Of a DNA stretch of 64,000 nt, positions 60,701 to 64,000 are shown piece after piece. The stretch's first letter is position 1; each line of letters begins with the position of its first letter. The notes beneath the pieces were generated by a model. It made no database searches. It saw nothing but the letters and a program-made list of their open reading frames with translations, and was not told the origin of the DNA. Source of the stretch: a bacterium (GTDB taxonomy: Bacteria; Zhuqueibacterota; Zhuqueibacteria; Residuimicrobiales; Residuimicrobiaceae); assembly GCA_029554865.1 (NCBI GenBank), contig JAKPUX010000191.1, forward strand, positions 1-64,000, in the 5' to 3' direction. Made by a program: the position numbers and the translations under genes.

Positions 60701-62757
60701 GGCTGCGGCAGGTCAACAGCCGGTGCCCCCGCTTGGCCGGATCCCGAAATCCGCACGAGCTGCAGCCGGACGGGCGTGGTGTTGGCAAGATTGAAGAGGA
60801 CAACAGCTCCAAAATCGGGCGAGGAGGCCTGCACCTGCTGATGCAGCTGGCCGGAGCCCGGGCTGAAGGTCACCGAGGCGATGCCATCGGTGCTGGTGTA
60901 GGTCACGCCGGCGGGCTGGAGAGTGCCTCCGCTCAGGGCTGTCCAGTGCACCGCAGCCCCGCGTACGGGCCGTCCCGAGCCGTCGGTCACCCTCACCTGC
61001 AGGGGACGGGCCAGGGGCTGACCGCTGGCGCCGCTCTGGCCGTCGCCACTGTGATGGACCATCTGCTGCGGCCGGGTGAAGATGACCTTGCGGTCGGCGG
61101 CCACGCCGGCCATGCGAAGTTCCGTGCCGTCGAGAAAACGCACCTTGACATCGACGCTGGTGCGGCTGCCGAGGCCGAAATGCTGCACTGGATCGTCCTG
61201 GCAGAGGTAGCCGTAGGCATTCATCACCTGGCGGTAGCCGACCAGCTTTTTCATGTCGTCCATCGCCCCGGTCTCGAAGAGCCAGATTTTGGTGCCGAAT
61301 CCGCCGGCATCGCCTTTGGGCCCGCGACCAGTGACCTTGAGCCAGTGGCTGCTGCGGGGGGTGTCATTACGAAAAAGGCGGTTCGAGTAACGGACCCGGA
61401 CGTCCTTGTTGGCGTCGACGTAATAGATGTCGAGATCGCCGTCGCCATCGATATCCGCCAGGCCGCCGCCGCGCGGATCATAGGCCGAAGCCTCCACACC
61501 GGCCACACCCTGCAGGGAAAAGTTGCCGGCGCCGGTATTGAGATAGATTGCAGAGGTGCCGTAAGAGCGGGAAACGAACAGGTCGAGCCAGCCGTCATTG
61601 TTAAAATCGCCCAGGATGGGCGAAAAGCCCCACTGGTCAATTTTGATGCGGCTGCTGATATCGGTAAAGAAGCCGTTGCCATCATTTTCGTAGATTTTCA
61701 GCTTGCGGGCGGTGATGTCCTTTGGGGGGATGAAAAGGTCGAGATCGCCGTCGTTGTCGAAATCGGCAAAGGTGGCGCCATTGACGTCGTTGCCGGCATC
61801 ATAGAGCCCGCGTATCCGGGTTTCGTCGCTGAAACGGCCGCTGCCGTCATTGATCATGAGCTGGTTCGGTGTCGGCACTGCGCCCACGCCGAAGGAGTCA
61901 GTGCCCGCGGGGGTTTTGCCCAGATAGGTATAATTGCGGTGGCAGATGAAGACATCCATCCAGCCGTCATTATTGACATCGGCGGCGGTGACGCCCTGGG
62001 TGCCCAAATAACTCGGATTTTCCGGGTGGGTCAGACCGGTGTCGTCCTGTTTGGTGAAGGTGCTGTTGCCGTTATTGTGGTAAAATTCATTCGGCTGCGC
62101 CGGGGTAATCCAGGGGATCTCTTTCTTGTTCTCGACCGGTCCCCAGTTGACACCGAGAAGGTCCATGAAGCCGTCATTGTCGGCGTCGAAGGCGACCACC
62201 CCGCGGGTGCCGTAGCCGAGAAAACCATAGGTGTCGACCCAGACATTGTTCTTGTAAAGGCCGGCTGCGGTCATCACGGTGTCGAAATAGCCGACCCCGT
62301 TATTACGGTAGAGGCGGTTCCAGTCGTCGGTGGTGGCGTTATAGATATCGAAATCGCCGTCGTTGTCATAGTCAAAGAAGCAGATGCCGTGAGTACCGGT
62401 CATGCCATAGTCATCCGAGCAGCCGCGCTTGCCATCCTCCTCCGAAAAGGGGGCGCCGCCGGGCTGGCCGATATAGAGGGTTTCGGGGACCTTGCCGTCG
62501 GCCTTGCGCACGGCCGAAGAGATGTAGAGATCGGGGATCGAGTCGCCGGTGACGTCAGCAAAGGCGGCGCCGTGGCCGTAGGCGCTCACCCGGACGCCAC
62601 CTTCGATGGTCACCCGCCAGCCCCAGGCCTGCATGGTCTGGGTCACATCGGTAAAGTTGACCTGCTGGGCGGAGGCGCCCCCCTGCATGAGCAGAAGCAG
62701 CCCCATCACCCAAACGATTTTCCCCGCACACGGCCCCAGGATCTCTCTTCTCATCAT
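57748..62757 (-). CDS. Giant secreted protein: FG-GAP/VCBS and ASPIC/UnbV-like N-terminus, tandem Ig-like (BIG_1/invasin-like) repeats, FNPFNP/T9SS type A-like C-terminus
   Basis: Repeats such as GVVAFDADNDGFMDLLGVNWG and GDFNNDGWLDLFVSRSYG; HWLKVTGRGPKGDAGGFGTKIWLF; about eight GxGQ...PL.V.V.D units; C-terminus QNFPNPFNPVTHIPFRAG...YCRMNSGPFQQIKKLLLLK. Confidence 0.87.
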   Translation of the reverse strand: MMRREILGPCAGKIVWVMGLLLLMQGGASAQQVNFTDVTQTMQAWGWRVTIEGGVRVSAYGHGAAFADVTGDSIPDLYISSAVRKADGKVPETLYIGQPGGAPFSEEDGKRGCSDDYGMTGTHGICFFDYDNDGDFDIYNATTDDWNRLYRNNGVGYFDTVMTAAGLYKNNVWVDTYGFLGYGTRGVVAFDADNDGFMDLLGVNWGPVENKKEIPWITPAQPNEFYHNNGNSTFTKQDDTGLTHPENPSYLGTQGVTAADVNNDGWMDVFICHRNYTYLGKTPAGTDSFGVGAVPTPNQLMINDGSGRFSDETRIRGLYDAGNDVNGATFADFDNDGDLDLFIPPKDITARKLKIYENDGNGFFTDISSRIKIDQWGFSPILGDFNNDGWLDLFVSRSYGTSAIYLNTGAGNFSLQGVAGVEASAYDPRGGGLADIDGDGDLDIYYVDANKDVRVRYSNRLFRNDTPRSSHWLKVTGRGPKGDAGGFGTKIWLFETGAMDDMKKLVGYRQVMNAYGYLCQDDPVQHFGLGSRTSVDVKVRFLDGTELRMAGVAADRKVIFTRPQQMVHHSGDGQSGASGQPLARPLQVRVTDGSGRPVRGAAVHWTALSGGTLQPAGVTYTSTDGIASVTFSPGSGQLHQQVQASSPDFGAVVLFNLANTTPVRLQLVRISGSGQAGAPAVDLPQPLAAQVLFAEGGAAGQRPVLFKVLLGGGKVNGADSTMVLSDANGMVRVTWRLGAQPGSAQQVKAWLADAPEWTVFFDAVTSGPAAALEWLSAYNLTGTAGRALSDSLAARVVTSDGKPVANYPVDFSVAAGGGWVNGAPQVRVLTNSLGIARCQWRLGVAAGAGQSLLATAASLLNSPVSVTASAVPGAPYRLSALSGNGQSAGVNESFSAPLVAAVSDTFGNAVAGQAVLFEVVQGAASINNAAAATVVSGADGRVQVQLKAGAVPGSLLVRAGAANGVIPLAGSPLQFTAGVTALPFDPARSSLSADSPVVANNRDRSIITVRLRDAFGQPVPGVQVTLFASGASHTLRQPAGPTDGLGEVSGALISTRAGLRKVWALAEGRLVTPDSAGVLFVAGPAARMEKLSGDDQSGYAYSPLPEPLVVALTDSFENPVPGAAVAGLLRRPDGSSVELAPRLTDGEGKASFQPQLSPLPGLHTISLRHGLLPAVSFSAWAEILRPAALLKSGGDAQVALPGKVLPLPLTVQVLDQNNQPLANAEVTWTFETGKGTFPGGATALSGGDGRASVTAQLGEAAGTYFITARVAGLDHSVTFSAMTRAPRVANLELLAGDGQSARAGNALPLPLVVRVLDELNLPAAGVPVQFGVVSGGGAVIPDSPLLSSADGIASASWILGDKGLQNLQVWLVENPAKRVQFSAALAVNRAPSLTCPADTTIPEGSPLSLSVQVHDPDGDAVQLSAMDLPAVAALDTLTGILTWHPGFNAAGLYRVTFVATDRLGASTSRSCLIRVTDVRRPLQVLSYTPADTLVVLELDTPCNFDVVAIDPDGDSLRYQWAFNGMPVGSQQSLKVTANPAFPARSRVTVRIYTLRSSETLSWTLDIHTGVEAEVSEPEAFVLGQNFPNPFNPVTHIPFRAGRNAEVSVVIYNASGQLVRRLHDGFTAGGWHQVIWDARDEAGQPVPSGTYYCRMNSGPFQQIKKLLLLK

Positions 62758-62774
62758 ACCTCTGCAATTACCGG

Positions 62775-64000
62775 TTATTTTACATAAAGCAATTTTCTGA
62801 CCACCCGGAAATCCCCGCTTTCCATGGCGTAGTAATAGAGGCCTGTCGGCAGGGGCAGGCCGTTCTCATCCCGGGCATCCCAGACCAGGACATGCCGTCC
62901 TGAGGTGAAATTCGCATCGGCCAGGGTGCGCACCGTCTGCCCGGCCGTGTTGCTGATCCGGATCCGCACCCTGCCTGGCGCGGGCAGATGAAACTCGATC
63001 TGCGTCTGCGGATTGAAGGGATTGGGATAGTTCTGGAGCAGGGCGAATTCCGTCACCTTCGCCTGAGCCTCCTCCACTCCCGTAAGTAAGTGCATCACCC
63101 AACTTTTCGAAATGGCGGTTTCCCCATCCGAGATGCGGACCTCGACCCTGCCCGTGCTGCTGACCAGGGGGTAGACCCTGAAGGTGGATTCCCTGCCGGC
63201 GATCTTGTCGCCGTCGATCAGCCAGAGATAGTCCAGGCTGTCGCCGTCGTCATCGATGGCGCTCACGGAGAAATCGAGGATGTGGTAACCGTTGACAAAG
63301 AGCTCCGAGTCGGCGGGAGCCCAGCTTTGGAAGCGGGGCGGATGATTGGGCGGGGGCTCCGCAGTCAGGGTGAAGAGTGCCTGGCCGGAGATTCCCTCCA
63401 CCACCGCCGCAACCTTGTAGACGCCTGTGACGGTGCCGAACTGGAAGCGGACCGACGCCAGGCCGGCCGGATCCGAAACCGCCGCAGCCCCGTCAGGAAA
63501 CAGGCCCCGGCCGTTGAGATCGGAAAACTGGACTGTGACCCCGCCCAGCGGGGCGTTGAACTGATCAAGAACCCGCACCTGCAGGGGAGCTGCGAGCAGG
63601 GAGCCTGCGCTGCCATGCTGACCGTCCCCGCCGGTGACGGAAAATGTGGTCGGGACCCTGGTGATGACCAGGGGATTGACCGTGACCGTAAAAGTGTAAC
63701 CCGCGCCGGGAGCTGCCGCACACTGGGCGGTGACGCTCTGACGGGCCGGTTCAGCGGCGGGCAGATAGTGCACCGTCGCATACCCGCGGGCGTCGGTGTG
63801 GACCGGCTGGGGCTCGATAAAACTGCCAGCCCCGGCAAAGGTGACCGCTGCGCCGAAGACGCTGTTGCCATAAGCATCCTTGACCTGAACCACCAGGGGC
63901 TGCGGCAGTGCTTCGCCCTGGGTGAGCGCCTGGCCGTCGCCGCCCTGCAGGGCTACAACCGCCGGCTTGCTGAAGAAGAGCTTGCGTCTGGCCGGGACCC
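62775..64000 (-). CDS. Second Ig-repeat secreted protein with FNPFNP/T9SS type A-like C-terminus (partial, N-terminus beyond the window)
   Basis: Minus frame stays open to 64000 (RRKLFFSKPAVVALQGGDGQALTQGEALPQPLVVQVKDAYGNSVFG...); C-terminus QNYPNPFNPQTQIEFHLP...YYYAMESGDFRVVRKLLYVK. Confidence 0.82.
   Translation of the reverse strand, partial: VPARRKLFFSKPAVVALQGGDGQALTQGEALPQPLVVQVKDAYGNSVFGAAVTFAGAGSFIEPQPVHTDARGYATVHYLPAAEPARQSVTAQCAAAPGAGYTFTVTVNPLVITRVPTTFSVTGGDGQHGSAGSLLAAPLQVRVLDQFNAPLGGVTVQFSDLNGRGLFPDGAAAVSDPAGLASVRFQFGTVTGVYKVAAVVEGISGQALFTLTAEPPPNHPPRFQSWAPADSELFVNGYHILDFSVSAIDDDGDSLDYLWLIDGDKIAGRESTFRVYPLVSSTGRVEVRISDGETAISKSWVMHLLTGVEEAQAKVTEFALLQNYPNPFNPQTQIEFHLPAPGRVRIRISNTAGQTVRTLADANFTSGRHVLVWDARDENGLPLPTGLYYYAMESGDFRVVRKLLYVK

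Noticed and set aside
60733-62787. 684-aa plus-strand ORF opposite the giant secreted protein
   Set aside because: Shadow ORF of FG-GAP repeats; its apparent repeats mirror those of the true gene.

Overview
High-GC, gene-dense bacterial chromosomal window. The FNPFNP-type (T9SS type A-like) C-termini, a GWxTD protein and a TamA/TamB pair suggest an FCB-superphylum or related uncultured lineage; this placement is inference. Most of the window is ordinary metabolism and housekeeping: ackA fragment, xylB-like kinase, TrmH-type methyltransferase, cyclophilin, mtaB/miaB, M19 dipeptidase, FrhB-like Fe-S protein, tamA/tamB, bifunctional homocysteine methyltransferase/MTHFR, dapF, ABC exporter, two-subunit fumarase, pckG, hutH, guaB, rpsT, fni, tal and a UbiA-type prenyltransferase. 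No CRISPR array, rRNA, intact tRNA, IS element or prophage was recognised. The points most worth follow-up are: (1) an envelope cluster at 15.6-19.3 kb, where an Ala-rich helical lipoprotein and a membrane-anchored L,D-transpeptidase appear to share the same helical module, next to a second L,D-transpeptidase; (2) two full-length paralogs fusing an HExxH metallopeptidase-like domain, a TolB-like propeller and an Omp85-like barrel; (3) a consensus-perfect sigma-54 promoter upstream of a membrane-anchored lytic transglycosylase, in the same window as an NtrB/NtrC-like pair bordered by related inverted repeats; (4) a ~62-bp fold-back palindrome that truncates ackA at the left edge and looks like a contig-end chimera; (5) tandem giant secreted Ig-repeat proteins at the right edge. 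All calls come from reading the sequence and supplied ORFs; no database search was run.
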